Shown one piece after another: positions 7,990-22,149 of a DNA stretch of 64,000 nucleotides (the stretch's first letter is position 1; every line of letters begins with the position of its first letter). The translations under genes and the position numbers were made by a program. The stretch is taken from positions 437,671 through 501,670 of the forward strand of contig CAUJGJ010000188.1 of assembly GCA_963170055.1 (NCBI GenBank). Reading direction: 5' to 3'. A model generated the notes under the pieces. It was not told where the DNA came from, ran no database searches, and worked only from the letters and a program-made list of their open reading frames with translations. The DNA comes from Halisarca cf. caerulea. Lineage: Eukaryota > Porifera > Demospongiae > Chondrillida > Halisarcidae.

Positions 7990-9750
7990 TAAGATATTAC
8001 AAATGAAATAGTTAAGTTTAAAATGTTACAAAGTTTTAATAATTTGTATCGCAAGTAGAACGTTAGAAACATAAGTTTAAAAGTAGGAAATATACAAAAT
8101 TGGCAAAGTTACTAAGATATCACAAATGAAATAGTTAAGTTTAAAATGTTACAAAGTTTTAATAATTTGTATCGCAAGTAGAACGTTAGAAACATAAGTT
8201 TAAAATTAGGAAAACTACAAAATTGGCAAAGTTCCTAAGATATCACAAATGAAATAGTTAAGTTTAAAATGTTACAAAATTTTAATAATTTGTATCGCAA
8301 GTAGAACGTTAGAAACATAAGTTTAAAATTAGGAAAAGTACTAAATTGGCAAAGTTCCTAAGATATTAACAATGAAATAGTTAAGTTCAAAATGTTACAA
8401 AGTTTTAATAATTTGTATCGCAAGTAGAACGTCAGAAACATAAGTTTAAAATTAGGAAAACTACAAAATTGGCAAAGTTCCTAAGATATTACAAATGAAA
8501 TAGTTAAGTTTAAAATGTTACAAAATTTTAATAATTTGTATCGCAAAGAGAACGTTGTAAACATAAGTTTAAAATTAGGAAAAGTACTAAATTGGCAAAG
8601 TTTCTAAGATATTAACAATGAGATAGTTAAGTTTAAAATGTTACAAAGTTGTAATAATTTGTAACGCGAGTAGAACGTTAGAAACATAAGTTTAAAATTA
8701 GGAAAAGTACAAAATTGGCAAAGTTCCTAAGATATCATAAATGAAACAGTTAAGTTTAAAATGTTACAAAGTTTTAATAATTTGTATCGCAAAGAGAACG
8801 TTAGAAACATAAGTTTAAAATTAGGAAAAGTACAAAATTGGCAAAGTTCCTAAGATATCACAAATGAAATAGTTAAGTTTAAAATGTTACAAAGTTTTAA
8901 TAATTTGTATCGCAAGTAGAACGTTAGAAACATAAGTTTAAAAGTAGGAAATATACAAAATTGGCAAAGTTACTAAGATATCACAAATGAAATAGTTAAG
9001 TTTAAAATGTTACAAAGTTTTAATAATTTGTATCGCAAGTAGAACGTTAGAAACATAAGTTTAAAATTAGGAAAACTACAAAATTGGCAAAGTTCCTAAG
9101 ATATCACAAATGAAATAGTTAAGTTTAAAATGTTACAAAATTTTAATAATTTGTATCGCAAGTAGAACGTTAGAAACATAAGTTTAAAATTAGGAAAAGT
9201 ACTAAATTGGCAAAGTTCCTAAGATATTAACAATGAAATAGTTAAGTTCAAAATGTTACAAAGTTTTAATAATTTGTATCGCAAGTAGAACGTCAGAAAC
9301 ATAAGTTTAAAATTAGGAAAACTACAAAATTGGCAAAGTTCCTAAGATATTACAAATGAAATAGTTAAGTTTAAAATGTTACAAAATTTTAATAATTTGT
9401 ATCGCAAAGAGAACGTTGTAAACATAAGTTTAAAATTAGGAAAAGTACTAAATTGGCAAAGTTTCTAAGATATTAACAATGAGATAGTTAAGTTTAAAAT
9501 GTTACAAAGTTGTAATAATTTGTAACGCGAGTAGAACGTTAGAAACATAAGTTTAAAATTAGGAAAAGTACAAAATTGGCAAAGTTCCTAAGATATCATA
9601 AATGAAACAGTTAAGTTTAAAATGTTACAAAGTTTTAATAATTTGTATCGCAAAGAGAACGTTAGAAACATAAGTTTAAAATTAGGAAAAGTACAAAATT
9701 GGCAAAGTTCCTAAGATATCACAAATGAAATAGTTAAGTTTAAAATGTTA
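7990..9750 (+). repeat. higher-order repeat: two copies of a 7-monomer (861-bp) unit
   Basis: The marker AAAGTAGGAAATATAC (in place of AAATTAGGAAAAGTAC) sits at about 8081 and again at 8942, exactly 861 bases apart, and the intervening variants recur in the same order. The two copies look nearly identical by eye. Confidence 0.85.
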
Positions 9751-11045
9751 CAAAATTTTAATAATTTGTATCGCAAGTAGAACGTTAGAAACATAAGTTT
9801 AAAATTAGGAAAAGTACTAAATTGGCAAAGTTACTAAGATATTAAGAATGAAATAGTTAAGTTCAAAATGTTACAAAGTTTTAATAATTTGTATCGCAAG
9901 TAGAACGTCAGAAACATAAGTTTAAAATTAGGAAAACTACAAAATTGGCAAAGTTCCTAAGATATTACAAATGAAATAGTTAAGTTTAAAATGTTACAAA
10001 ATTTTAATAATTTGTATCGCAAAGAGAACGTTGTAAACATAAGTTTAAAATTAGGAAAAGTACAAAATTGGCAAAGTTCCTAAGATAGCACAAATGAAAT
10101 AGTTAAGTTTAAAATGTTACAAAATTTTGATAATTTGTATCGCAAAGAGAACGTTAGAAACATAAGTTTAAAATTATTAAAAGTACTAAATTGGCAAAGT
10201 TCCTAAGATATTAACAATGAAATAGTTAAGTTTAAAATGTTACAAAGATTTAATAATTTCTATCGCGAGTAGAACGTTAGAAACATAAGTTTAAAATTAG
10301 GAAAAGTACAAAATTGGCAAAGTTCCTAAGATATCACAAATGAAATAGTTAAGTTTAAAATGTTACAAAATTTTAATAATTTGTATCGCAAGTAGAACGT
10401 TAGAAACATAAGTTTAAAATTAGGAAAAGTACTAAATTGGCAAAGTTACTAAGATATTAAGAATGAAATAGTTAAGTTCAAAATGTTACAAAGTTTTAAT
10501 AATTTGTATCGCAAGTAGAACGTCAGAAACATAAGTTTAAAATTAGGAAAACTACAAAATTGGCAAAGTTCCTAAGATATTACAAATGAAATAGTTAAGT
10601 TTAAAATGTTACAAAATTTTAATAATTTGTATCGCAAAGAGAACGTTGTAAACATAAGTTTAAAATTAGGAAAAGTACAAAATTGGCAAAGTTCCTAAGA
10701 TAGCACAAATGAAATAGTTAAGTTTAAAATGTTACAAAATTTTGATAATTTGTATCGCAAAGAGAACGTTAGAAACATAAGTTTAAAATTATTAAAAGTA
10801 CTAAATTGGCAAAGTTCCTAAGATATTAACAATGAAATAGTTAAGTTTAAAATGTTACAAAGATTTAATAATTTCTATCGCGAGTAGAACGTTAGAAACA
10901 TAAGTTTAAAATTAGGAAAAGTACAAAATTGGCAAAGTTCCTAAGATATCACAAATGAAATAGTTAAGTTTAAAATGTTACAAAATTTTAATAATTTGTA
11001 TCGCAAGTAGAACGTTAGAAACATAAGTTTAAAATTAGGAAAAGT
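9720..11045 (+). repeat. higher-order repeat: two copies of a 5-monomer (615-bp) unit
   Basis: The rare variant ATTAAGAATG is at 9841 and 10456, an offset of 615. The following GATAATTTG and ATTATTAAAAG variants recur at the same offset. Confidence 0.8.
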
Positions 11046-11754
11046 ACAAAATTGGCAAAGTTTCTAAGATATTAACAATGAAATAGTTAAGTTTAAAATG
11101 TTACAAAGTTTTAATAATTTGTATCGCAAGTAGAACGTTAGAAACATAAGTTTAAAATTGGGGAAAGTACAAAATTAGCAAAGTTAGTAAGATATTAACA
11201 ATGAAATAGTTAAGTTTAAAATGTTACAAAGTTTTAATAATTTGTATCGCAAGTAGAACGTTAGAAACATAAGTTTAAAATTAGGAAAAGTACAAAATTG
11301 GCAAAGTTCCTAAGATAGCACAAATGAAATAGTTAAGTTTAAAATGTTACAAAATTTTGATAATTTGTATCGCAAAGAGAACGTTAGAAACATAAGTTTA
11401 AAATTAGGAAAAGTAACAAATTGGCAAAGTTCCTAAGATATTAACAATGAAATAGTTAAGTTTAAAATGTTACAAAGATTTAATAATTTCTATCGCGAGT
11501 AGAACGTTAGAAACATAAGTTTAAAATTAGGAAAAGTACAAAATTGGCAAAGTTCCTAAGATATCACAAATGAAATAGTTAAGTTTAAAATGTTACAAAG
11601 TTTTAATAATTTGTATCGCAAGTAGAACGTTAGAAACATAAGTTTAAAATTAGGAAAAGTACAAAATTGGCAAAGTTTCTAAGATATTAACAATGAAATA
11701 GTTAAGTTTAAAATGTTACAAAGTTTTAATAATTTATATCGCAAGTAGAACGTT

Positions 11755-14070
11755 AGAAACATAAGTTTAAAATTAGGAAAAGTACTAAATTGGCAAAGTT
11801 CCTAAGATATTAACAATGAAATAGTTAAGTTTAAAATGTTACAAAGATTTAATAATTTCTATCGCGAGTAGAACGTTAGAAACATAAGTTTAAAATTAGG
11901 AAAAGTACAAAATTGGCAAAGTTCCTAAGATATCACAAATGAAATAGTTAAGTTTAAAATGTTACAAAGTTTTAATAATTTGTATCGCAAGTAGAACGTT
12001 AGAAACATAAGTTTAAAATTAGGAAAAGTACAAAATTGGCAAAGTTTCTAAGATATTAACAATGAAATAGTTAAGTTTAAAATGTTACAAAGTTTTAATA
12101 ATTTATATCGCAAGTAGAACGTTAGAAACATAAGTTTAAAATTGGGGAAAGTACAAAATTAGCAAAGTTAGTAAGATATTAACAATGAAATAGTTAAGTT
12201 TAAAATGTTACAAAGTTTTAATAATTTGTATCGCAAGTAGAACGTTAGAAACATAAGTTTAAAATTAGGAAAAGTACAAAATTGGCAAAGTTCCTAAGAT
12301 AGCACAAATGAAATAGTTAAGTTTAAAATGTTACAAAATTTTAATAATTTGTATCGCAAAGAGAACGTTAGAAACATAAGTTTAAAATTAGGAAAAGTAC
12401 TAAATTGGCAAAGTTCCTAAGATATTAACAATGAAATAGTTAAGTTCAAAATGTTACAAAGTTTTAATAATTTGTATCGCAAGTAGAACGTCAGAAACAT
12501 AAGTTTAATATTAGGAAAACTACAAAATTGGCAAAGTTCCTAAGATATTACAAATGAAATAGTTAAGTTTAAAATGTTACAAAATTTTAATAATTTGTAT
12601 CGCAAAGAGAACGTTGTAAACATAAGTTTAAAATTAGGAAAAGTACTAAATTGGCAAAGTTTCTAAGATATTAACAATGAGATAGCTAAGTTTAAAATGT
12701 TACAAAGTTGTAATAATTTGTAACGCGAGTAGAACGTTAGAAACATAAGTTTAAAATTAGGAAAAGTACAAAATTGGCAAAGTTCCTAAGATATCATAAA
12801 TGAAATAGTTAAGTTTAAAATGTTACAAAGTTTTAATAATTTGTATCGCAAAGAGAACGTTAGAAACATAAGTTTAAAATTATTAAAAGTACTAAATTGG
12901 CAAAGTTCCTAAGATATTAACAATGAAATAGTTAATTTTAAAATGTTACAAAGATTTAATAATTTCTATCGCGAGTAGAACGTTAGAAACATCAGTTTAA
13001 AATTAGGAAAAGTACAAAATTGGCAAAGTTCCTAAGATATCATAAATGAAATAGTTAAGTTTAAAATGTTACAAAGTTTTAATAATTTGTATCGCAAAGA
13101 GAACGTTAGAAACATAAGTTTAAAATTATTAAAAGTACTAAATTGGCAAAGTTCCTAAGATATTAACAATGAAATAGTTAAGTTTAAAATGTTACAAAGT
13201 TTTAATAATTTCTATCGCGAGTAGAACGTTAGAAACATCAGTTTAAAATTAGGAAAAGTACAAAATTGGCAAAGTTCCTAAGATATTAACAATGAAATAG
13301 TTAAGTTTAAAATGTTACAAAGTTTTAATAATTTCTATCGCAAGTAAAACGTTAGAAACATAAGTTTAAAATTAGGAAAGTACAAAATTGGCAAAGTTCC
13401 TAAGATATTAACAATGAGATAGTTAAGTTTAAAATGTTACAAAGTTTTAATAATTTGTATCGCAAGTAGAACGTTAGAAACATAAGTTTAAAATTAGGAA
13501 AAGTACAAAATTGGCAAAGTTCCTAAGATAGCACAAATGAAATAGTTAAGTTTAAAATGTTACAAAATTTTAATAATTTGTATCGCAAAGAGAACGTTAG
13601 AAACATAAGTTTAAAATTATTAAAAGTACAAAATTGGCAAAGTTCCTAAGATATCACAAATGAAATAGTTAAGTTTAAAATGTTACAAAATTTTAATAAT
13701 TTGTATCGCAAGTAGAACGTTAGAAACATAAGTTTAAAATTAGGAAAAGTACTAAATTGGCAAAGTTACTAAGATATCACAAATGAAATAGTTAAGTTTA
13801 AAATGTTACAAAATTTTAATAATTTGTATCGCAAGTAGAACGTTAGAAACATAAGTTTAAAATTAGGAAAAGTACTAAATTGGCAAAGTTCCTAAGATAT
13901 TAACAATGAATTAGTTAAGTTCAAAATGTTACAAAGTTTTAATAATTTGTATCGCAAGTAGAACGTCAGAAACATAAGTTTAATATTAGGAAAACTACAA
14001 AATTGGCAAAGTTCCTAAGATATTACAAATGAAATAGTTAAGTTTAAAATGTTACAAAATTTTAATAATT
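11755..14070 (+). repeat. ~2.3-kb satellite segment duplicated at 19133-21448
   Basis: Rare variants match in order at a constant offset of 7,378 bases (60 monomers less 2 bases): ATTGGGG 12141/19519, GTTAATTTTA 12931/20309 and GAATTAG 13909/21287. Similarity breaks off at both ends. Confidence 0.8.
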
Positions 14071-14719
14071 TGTATCGCAAGTAGAACGTTAGAAACATAA
14101 GTATAAAATTGGGGAAAGTACAAAATTAGCAAAGTTAGTAAGATATTAACAATGAAATAGTTAAGTTTAAAATGTTACAAAGTTTTAATAATTTCTATCG
14201 CAAGTAAAACGTTAGAAACATAAGTTTAAAATTAGGAAAGTACAAAATTGGCAAAGTTCCTAAGATATCAACAATGAGATAGTTAAGTTTAAAATGTTAC
14301 AAAGTTTTAATAATTTGTATCGCAAGTAGAACGTTAGAAACATAAGTTTAAAATTAGGAAAAGTACAAAATTGGCAAAGTTCCTAAGATATCAGAAATGA
14401 AATAGTTAAGTTTAAAATGTTACAAAATTTTAATAATTTGTATCGCAAGTAGAACGTTAGAAACATAAGTTTAAAATTAGGAAAAGTACTAAATTGGCAA
14501 AGTTACTAAGATATTAACAATGAAATAGTTAAGTTCAAAATGTTACAAAGTTTTAATAATTTGTATCGCAAGTAGAACGTCAGAAACATAAGTTCAATAT
14601 TAGGAAAACTACAAAATTGGCAAAGTTCCTAAGATATTACAAATGAAATAGTTAAGTTTAAAATGTTACAAAATTTTAATAATTTGTATCGCAAAGAGAA
14701 CGTTAGAAACATAAGTTTA

Positions 14720-17390
14720 AAATAAGGAAAAGTACAAAATTGGCAAAGTTCCTAAGATATTACAAATGAAATAGTTAAGTTTAAAATGTTACAAAGTTTT
14801 AATAATTTGTATCGCAAGTAGAACGTTAGAAACATAAGTTTAAAAGTAGGAAATATACAAAATTGGCAAAGTTACTAAGATATCACAAATGAAATAGTTA
14901 AGTTTAAAATGTTACAAAGTTTTAATAATTTGTATCGCAAGTAGAACGTTAGAAACATAAGTTTAAAATTAGGAAAACTACAAAATTGGCAAAGTTCCTA
15001 AGATATCACAAATGAAATAGTTAAGTTTAAAATGTTACAAAATTTTAATAATTTGTATCGCAAGTAGAACGTTAGAAACATAAGTTTAAAATTAGGAAAA
15101 GTACTAAATTGGCAAAGTTCCTAAGATATTAACAATGAAATAGTTAAGTTCAAAATGTTACAAAGTTTTAATAATTTGTATCGCAAGTAGAACGTCAGAA
15201 ACATAAGTTTAAAATTAGGAAAACTACAAAATTGGCAAAGTTCCTAAGATATTACAAATGAAATAGTTAAGTTTAAAATGTTACAAAATTTTAATAATTT
15301 GTATCGCAAAGAGAACGTTGTAAACATAAGTTTAAAATTAGGAAAAGTACTAAATTGGCAAAGTTTCTAAGATATTAACAATGAGATAGTTAAGTTTAAA
15401 ATGTTACAAAGTTGTAATAATTTGTAACGCGAGTAGAACGTTAGAAACATAAGTTTAAAATTAGGAAAAGTACAAAATTGGCAAAGTTCCTAAGATATCA
15501 TAAATGAAACAGTTAAGTTTAAAATGTTACAAAGTTTTAATAATTTGTATCGCAAAGAGAACGTTAGAAACATAAGTTTAAAATTAGGAAAAGTACAAAA
15601 TTGGCAAAGTTCCTAAGATAGCACAAATGAAATAGTTAAGTTTAAAATGTTACAAAGTTTTAATAATTTGTATCGCAAGTAGAACGTTAGAAACATAAGT
15701 TTAAAAGTAGGAAATATACAAAATTGGCAAAGTTACTAAGATATCACAAATGAAATAGTTAAGTTTAAAATGTTACAAAGTTTTAATAATTTGTATCGCA
15801 AGTAGAACGTTAGAAACATAAGTTTAAAATTAGGAAAACTACAAAATTGGCAAAGTTCCTAAGATATCACAAATGAAATAGTTAAGTTTAAAATGTTACA
15901 AAATTTTAATAATTTGTATCGCAAGTAGAACGTTAGAAACATAAGTTTAAAATTAGGAAAAGTACTAAATTGGCAAAGTTCCTAAGATATTAACAATGAA
16001 ATAGTTAAGTTCAAAATGTTACAAAGTTTTAATAATTTGTATCGCAAGTAGAACGTCAGAAACATAAGTTTAAAATTAGGAAAACTACAAAATTGGCAAA
16101 GTTCCTAAGATATTACAAATGAAATAGTTAAGTTTAAAATGTTACAAAATTTTAATAATTTGTATCGCAAAGAGAACGTTGTAAACATAAGTTTAAAATT
16201 AGGAAAAGTACTAAATTGGCAAAGTTTCTAAGATATTAACAATGAGATAGTTAAGTTTAAAATGTTACAAAGTTGTAATAATTTGTAACGCGAGTAGAAC
16301 GTTAGAAACATAAGTTTAAAATTAGGAAAAGTACAAAATTGGCAAAGTTCCTAAGATATCATAAATGAAACAGTTAAGTTTAAAATGTTACAAAGTTTTA
16401 ATAATTTGTATCGCAAAGAGAACGTTAGAAACATAAGTTTAAAATTAGGAAAAGTACAAAATTGGCAAAGTTCCTAAGATATCACAAATGAAATAGTTAA
16501 GTTTAAAATGTTACAAAGTTTTAATAATTTGTATCGCAAGTAGAACGTTAGAAACATAAGTTTAAAAGTAGGAAATATACAAAATTGGCAAAGTTACTAA
16601 GATATCACAAATGAAATAGTTAAGTTTAAAATGTTACAAAGTTTTAATAATTTGTATCGCAAGTAGAACGTTAGAAACATAAGTTTAAAATTAGGAAAAC
16701 TACAAAATTGGCAAAGTTCCTAAGATATCACAAATGAAATAGTTAAGTTTAAAATGTTACAAAATTTTAATAATTTGTATCGCAAGTAGAACGTTAGAAA
16801 CATAAGTTTAAAATTAGGAAAAGTACTAAATTGGCAAAGTTCCTAAGATATTAACAATGAAATAGTTAAGTTCAAAATGTTACAAAGTTTTAATAATTTG
16901 TATCGCAAGTAGAACGTCAGAAACATAAGTTTAAAATTAGGAAAACTACAAAATTGGCAAAGTTCCTAAGATATTACAAATGAAATAGTTAAGTTTAAAA
17001 TGTTACAAAATTTTAATAATTTGTATCGCAAAGAAAACGTTGTAAACATAAGTTTAAAATTAGGAAAAGTACTAAATTGGCAAAGTTTCTAAGATATTAA
17101 CAATGAGATAGTTAAGTTTAAAATGTTACAAAGTTGTAATAATTTGTAACGCGAGTAGAACGTTAGAAACATAAGTTTAAAATTAGGAAAAGTACAAAAT
17201 TGGCAAAGTTCCTAAGATATCATAAATGAAACAGTTAAGTTTAAAATGTTACAAAGTTTTAATAATTTGTATCGCAAAGAGAACGTTAGAAACATAAGTT
17301 TAAAATTAGGAAAAGTACAAAATTGGCAAAGTTCCTAAGATATCACAAATGAAATAGTTAAGTTTAAAATGTTACAAAATTTTAATAATT
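14720..17390 (+). repeat. higher-order repeat: three copies of the 861-bp unit
   Basis: The AAAGTAGGAAATATAC marker is at about 14844, 15705 and 16566, 861 bases apart each time. The block start, including an AAATAAGGAAAAG variant, matches the 7950-9750 block at an offset of about 6,763 bases, so this 7-mer block was copied and then amplified. Confidence 0.85.
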
Positions 17391-19132
17391 TGTATCGCAA
17401 GTAGAACGTTAGAAACATAAGTTTAAAATTAGGAAAAGTACTAAATTGGCAAAGTTACTAAGATATTAAGAATGAAATAGTTAAGTTCAAAATGTTACAA
17501 AGTTTTAATAATTTGTATCGCAAGTAGAACGTCAGAAACATAACTTTAAAATTAGGAAAACTACAAAATTGGCAAAGTTCCTAAGATATTACAAATGAAA
17601 TAGTTAAGTTTAAAATGTTACAAAATTTTAATAATTTGTATCGCAAAGAGAACGTTGTAAACATAAGTTTAAAATTAGGAAAAGTACTAAATTGGCAAAG
17701 TTTCTAAGATATTAACAATGAGATAGTTAAGTTTAAAATGTTACAAAGTTGTAATAATTTGTAACGCGAGCAGAACGTTAGAAACATAAGTTTAAAATTA
17801 GGAAAAGTACAAAATTGGCAAAGTTCCTAAGATATCATAAATGAAATAGTTAAGTTTAAAATGTTACAAAGTTTTAATAATTTGTATCGCAAAGAGAACG
17901 TTAGAAACATAAGTTTAAAATTATTAAAAGTACTAAATTGGCAAAGTTCCTAAGATATTAACAATGAAATAGTTAAGTTTAAAATGTTACAAAGATTTAA
18001 TAATTTCTATCGCGAGTAGAACGTTAGAAACATAAGTTTAAAATTAGGAAAAGTACAAAATTGGCAAAGTTCCTAAGATATCACAAATGAAATAGTTAAG
18101 TTTAAAATGTTACAAAATTTTAATAATTTGTATCGCAAGTAGAACGTTAGAAACATAAGTTTAAAATTAGGAAAAGTACAAAATTGGCAAAGTTTCTAAG
18201 ATATTAACAATGAAATAGTTAAGTTTAAAATGTTACAAAGTTTTAATAATTTGTATCGCAAGTAGAACGTTAGAAACATAAGTTTAAAATTGGGGAAAGT
18301 ACAAAATTAGCAAAGTTAGTAAGATATTAACAATGAAATAGTTAAGTTTAAAATGTTACAAAGTTTTAATAATTTGTATCGCAAGTAGAACGTTAGAAAC
18401 ATAAGTTTAAAATTAGGAAAAGTACAAAATTGGCAAAGTTCCTAAGATAGCACAAATGAAATAGTTAAGTTTAAAATGTTACAAAATTTTGATAATTTGT
18501 ATCGCAAAGAGAACGTTAGAAACATAAGTTTAAAATTAGGAAAAGTAACAAATTGGCAAAGTTCCTAAGATATTAACAATGAAATAGTTAAGTTTAAAAT
18601 GTTACAAAGATTTAATAATTTCTATCGCGAGTAGAACGTTAGAAACATAAGTTTAAAATTAGGAAAAGTACAAAATTGGCAAAGTTCCTAAGATATCACA
18701 AATGAAATAGTTAAGTTTAAAATGTTACAAAGTTTTAATAATTTGTATCGCAAGTAGAACGTTAGAAACATAAGTTTAAAATTAGGAAAAGTACAAAATT
18801 GGCAAAGTTTCTAAGATATTAACAATGAAATAGTTAAGTTTAAAATGTTACAAAGTTTTAATAATTTATATCGCAAGTAGAACGTTAGAAACATAAGTTT
18901 AAAATTGGGGAAAGTACAAAATTAGCAAAGTTAGTAAGATATTAACAATGAAATAGTTAAGTTTAAAATGTTACAAAGTTTTAATAATTTGTATCGCAAG
19001 TAGAACGTTAGAAACATAAGTTTAAAATTAGGAAAAGTACAAAATTGGCAAAGTTCCTAAGATAGCACAAATGAAATAGTTAAGTTTAAAATGTTACAAA
19101 ATTTTAATAATTTGTATCGCAAAGAGAACGTT

Positions 19133-21448
19133 AGAAACATAAGTTTAAAATTAGGAAAAGTACTAAATTGGCAAAGTTCCTAAGATATTAACAATGAAAT
19201 AGTTAAGTTTAAAATGTTACAAAGATTTAATAATTTCTATCGCGAGTAGAACGTTAGAAACATAAGTTTAAAATTAGGAAAAGTACAAAATTGGCAAAGT
19301 TCCTAAGATATCACAAATGAAATAGTTAAGTTTAAAATGTTACAAAGTTTTAATAATTTGTATCGCAAGTAGAACGTTAGAAACATAAGTTTAAAATTAG
19401 GAAAAGTACAAAATTGGCAAAGTTTCTAAGATATTAACAATGAAATAGTTAAGTTTAAAATGTTACAAAGTTTTAATAATTTATATCGCAAGTAGAACGT
19501 TAGAAACATAAGTTTAAAATTGGGGAAAGTACAAAATTAGCAAAGTTAGTAAGATATTAACAATGAAATAGTTAAGTTTAAAATGTTACAAAGTTTTAAT
19601 AATTTGTATCGCAAGTAGAACGTTAGAAACATAAGTTTAAAATTAGGAAAAGTACAAAATTGGCAAAGTTCCTAAGATAGCACAAATGAAATAGTTAAGT
19701 TTAAAATGTTACAAAATTTTAATAATTTGTATCGCAAAGAGAACGTTAGAAACATAAGTTTAAAATTAGGAAAAGTACTAAATTGGCAAAGTTCCTAAGA
19801 TATTAACAATGAAATAGTTAAGTTCAAAATGTTACAAAGTTTTAATAATTTGTATCGCAAGTAGAACGTCAGAAACATAAGTTTAATATTAGGAAAACTA
19901 CAAAATTGGCAAAGTTCCTAAGATATTACAAATGAAATAGTTAAGTTTAAAATGTTACAAAATTTTAATAATTTGTATCGCAAAGAGAACGTTGTAAACA
20001 TAAGTTTAAAATTAGGAAAAGTACTAAATTGGCAAAGTTTCTAAGATATTAACAATGAGATAGCTAAGTTTAAAATGTTACAAAGTTGTAATAATTTGTA
20101 ACGCGAGTAGAACGTTAGAAACATAAGTTTAAAATTAGGAAAAGTACAAAATTGGCAAAGTTCCTAAGATATCATAAATGAAATAGTTAAGTTTAAAATG
20201 TTACAAAGTTTTAATAATTTGTATCGCAAAGAGAACGTTAGAAACATAAGTTTAAAATTATTAAAAGTACTAAATTGGCAAAGTTCCTAAGATATTAACA
20301 ATGAAATAGTTAATTTTAAAATGTTACAAAGATTTAATAATTTCTATCGCGAGTAGAACGTTAGAAACATCAGTTTAAAATTAGGAAAAGTACAAAATTG
20401 GCAAAGTTCCTAAGATATCATAAATGAAATAGTTAAGTTTAAAATGTTACAAAGTTTTAATAATTTGTATCGCAAAGAGAACGTTAGAAACATAAGTTTA
20501 AAATTATTAAAAGTACTAAATTGGCAAAGTTCCTAAGATATTAACAATGAAATAGTTAAGTTTAAAATGTTACAAAGTTTTAATAATTTCTATCGCGAGT
20601 AGAACGTTAGAAACATCAGTTTAAAATTAGGAAAAGTACAAAATTGGCAAAGTTCCTAAGATATTAACAATGAAATAGTTAAGTTTAAAATGTTACAAAG
20701 TTTTAATAATTTCTATCGCAAGTAAAACGTTAGAAACATAAGTTTAAAATTAGGAAAGTACAAAATTGGCAAAGTTCCTAAGATATTAACAATGAGATAG
20801 TTAAGTTTAAAATGTTACAAAGTTTTAATAATTTGTATCGCAAGTAGAACGTTAGAAACATAAGTTTAAAATTAGGAAAAGTACAAAATTGGCAAAGTTC
20901 CTAAGATAGCACAAATGAAATAGTTAAGTTTAAAATGTTACAAAATTTTAATAATTTGTATCGCAAAGAGAACGTTAGAAACATAAGTTTAAAATTAGGA
21001 AAAGTACAAAATTGGCAAAGTTCCTAAGATATCACAAATGAAATAGTTAAGTTTAAAATGTTACAAAATTTTAATAATTTGTATCGCAAGTAGAACGTTA
21101 GAAACATAAGTTTAAAATTAGGAAAAGTACTAAATTGGCAAAGTTACTAAGATATCACAAATGAAATAGTTAAGTTTAAAATGTTACAAAATTTTAATAA
21201 TTTGTATCGCAAGTAGAACGTTAGAAACATAAGTTTAAAATTAGGAAAAGTACTAAATTGGCAAAGTTCCTAAGATATTAACAATGAATTAGTTAAGTTC
21301 AAAATGTTACAAAGTTTTAATAATTTGTATCGCAAGTAGAACGTCAGAAACATAAGTTTAATATTAGGAAAACTACAAAATTGGCAAAGTTCCTAAGATA
21401 TTACAAATGAAATAGTTAAGTTTAAAATGTTACAAAATTTTAATAATT
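19133..21448 (+). repeat. second copy of the 11755-14070 satellite segment
   Basis: Partner of the segment 7,378 bases to the left. The copies part where this one continues with GCAAAGAGAACGTTGT and the left one with GCAAGTAGAACGTTAG. Confidence 0.8.
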
Positions 21449-22149
21449 TGTATCGCAAAGAGAACGTTGTAAACATAAGTTTAAAATTAGGAAAAGTACT
21501 AAATTGGCAAAGTTTCTAAGATATTAACAATGAGATAGCTAAGTTTAAAATGTTACAAAGTTGTAATAATTTGTAACGCGAGTACAACGTTAGAAACATA
21601 AGTTTAAAATTAGGAAAAGTACAAAATTGGCAAAGTTCCTAAGATATCACAAATGAAATAGTTAAGTTTAAAATGTTACAAAATTTTAATAATTTGTATC
21701 GCAAGTAGAACGTTAGAAACATAAGTTTAAAATTAGGAAAAGTACTAAATTGGCAAAGTTACTAAGATATTAAGAATGAAATAGTTAAGTTCAAAATGTT
21801 ACAAAGTTTTAATAATTTGTATCGCAAGTAGAACGTCAGAAACATAAGTTTAAAATTAGGAAAACTACAAAATTGGCAAAGTTCCTAAGATATTACAAAT
21901 GAAATAGTTAAGTTTAAAATGTTACAAAATTTTAATAATTTGTATCGCAAAGAGAACGTTGTAAACATAAGTTTAAAATTAGGAAAAGTACTAAATTGGC
22001 AAAGTTTCTAAGATATTAACAATGAGATAGTTAAGTTTAAAATGTTACAAAGTTGTAATAATTTGTAACGCGAGTAGAACGTTAGAAACATAAGTTTAAA
22101 ATTAGGAAAAGTACAAAATTGGCAAAGTTCCTAAGATATCATAAATGAA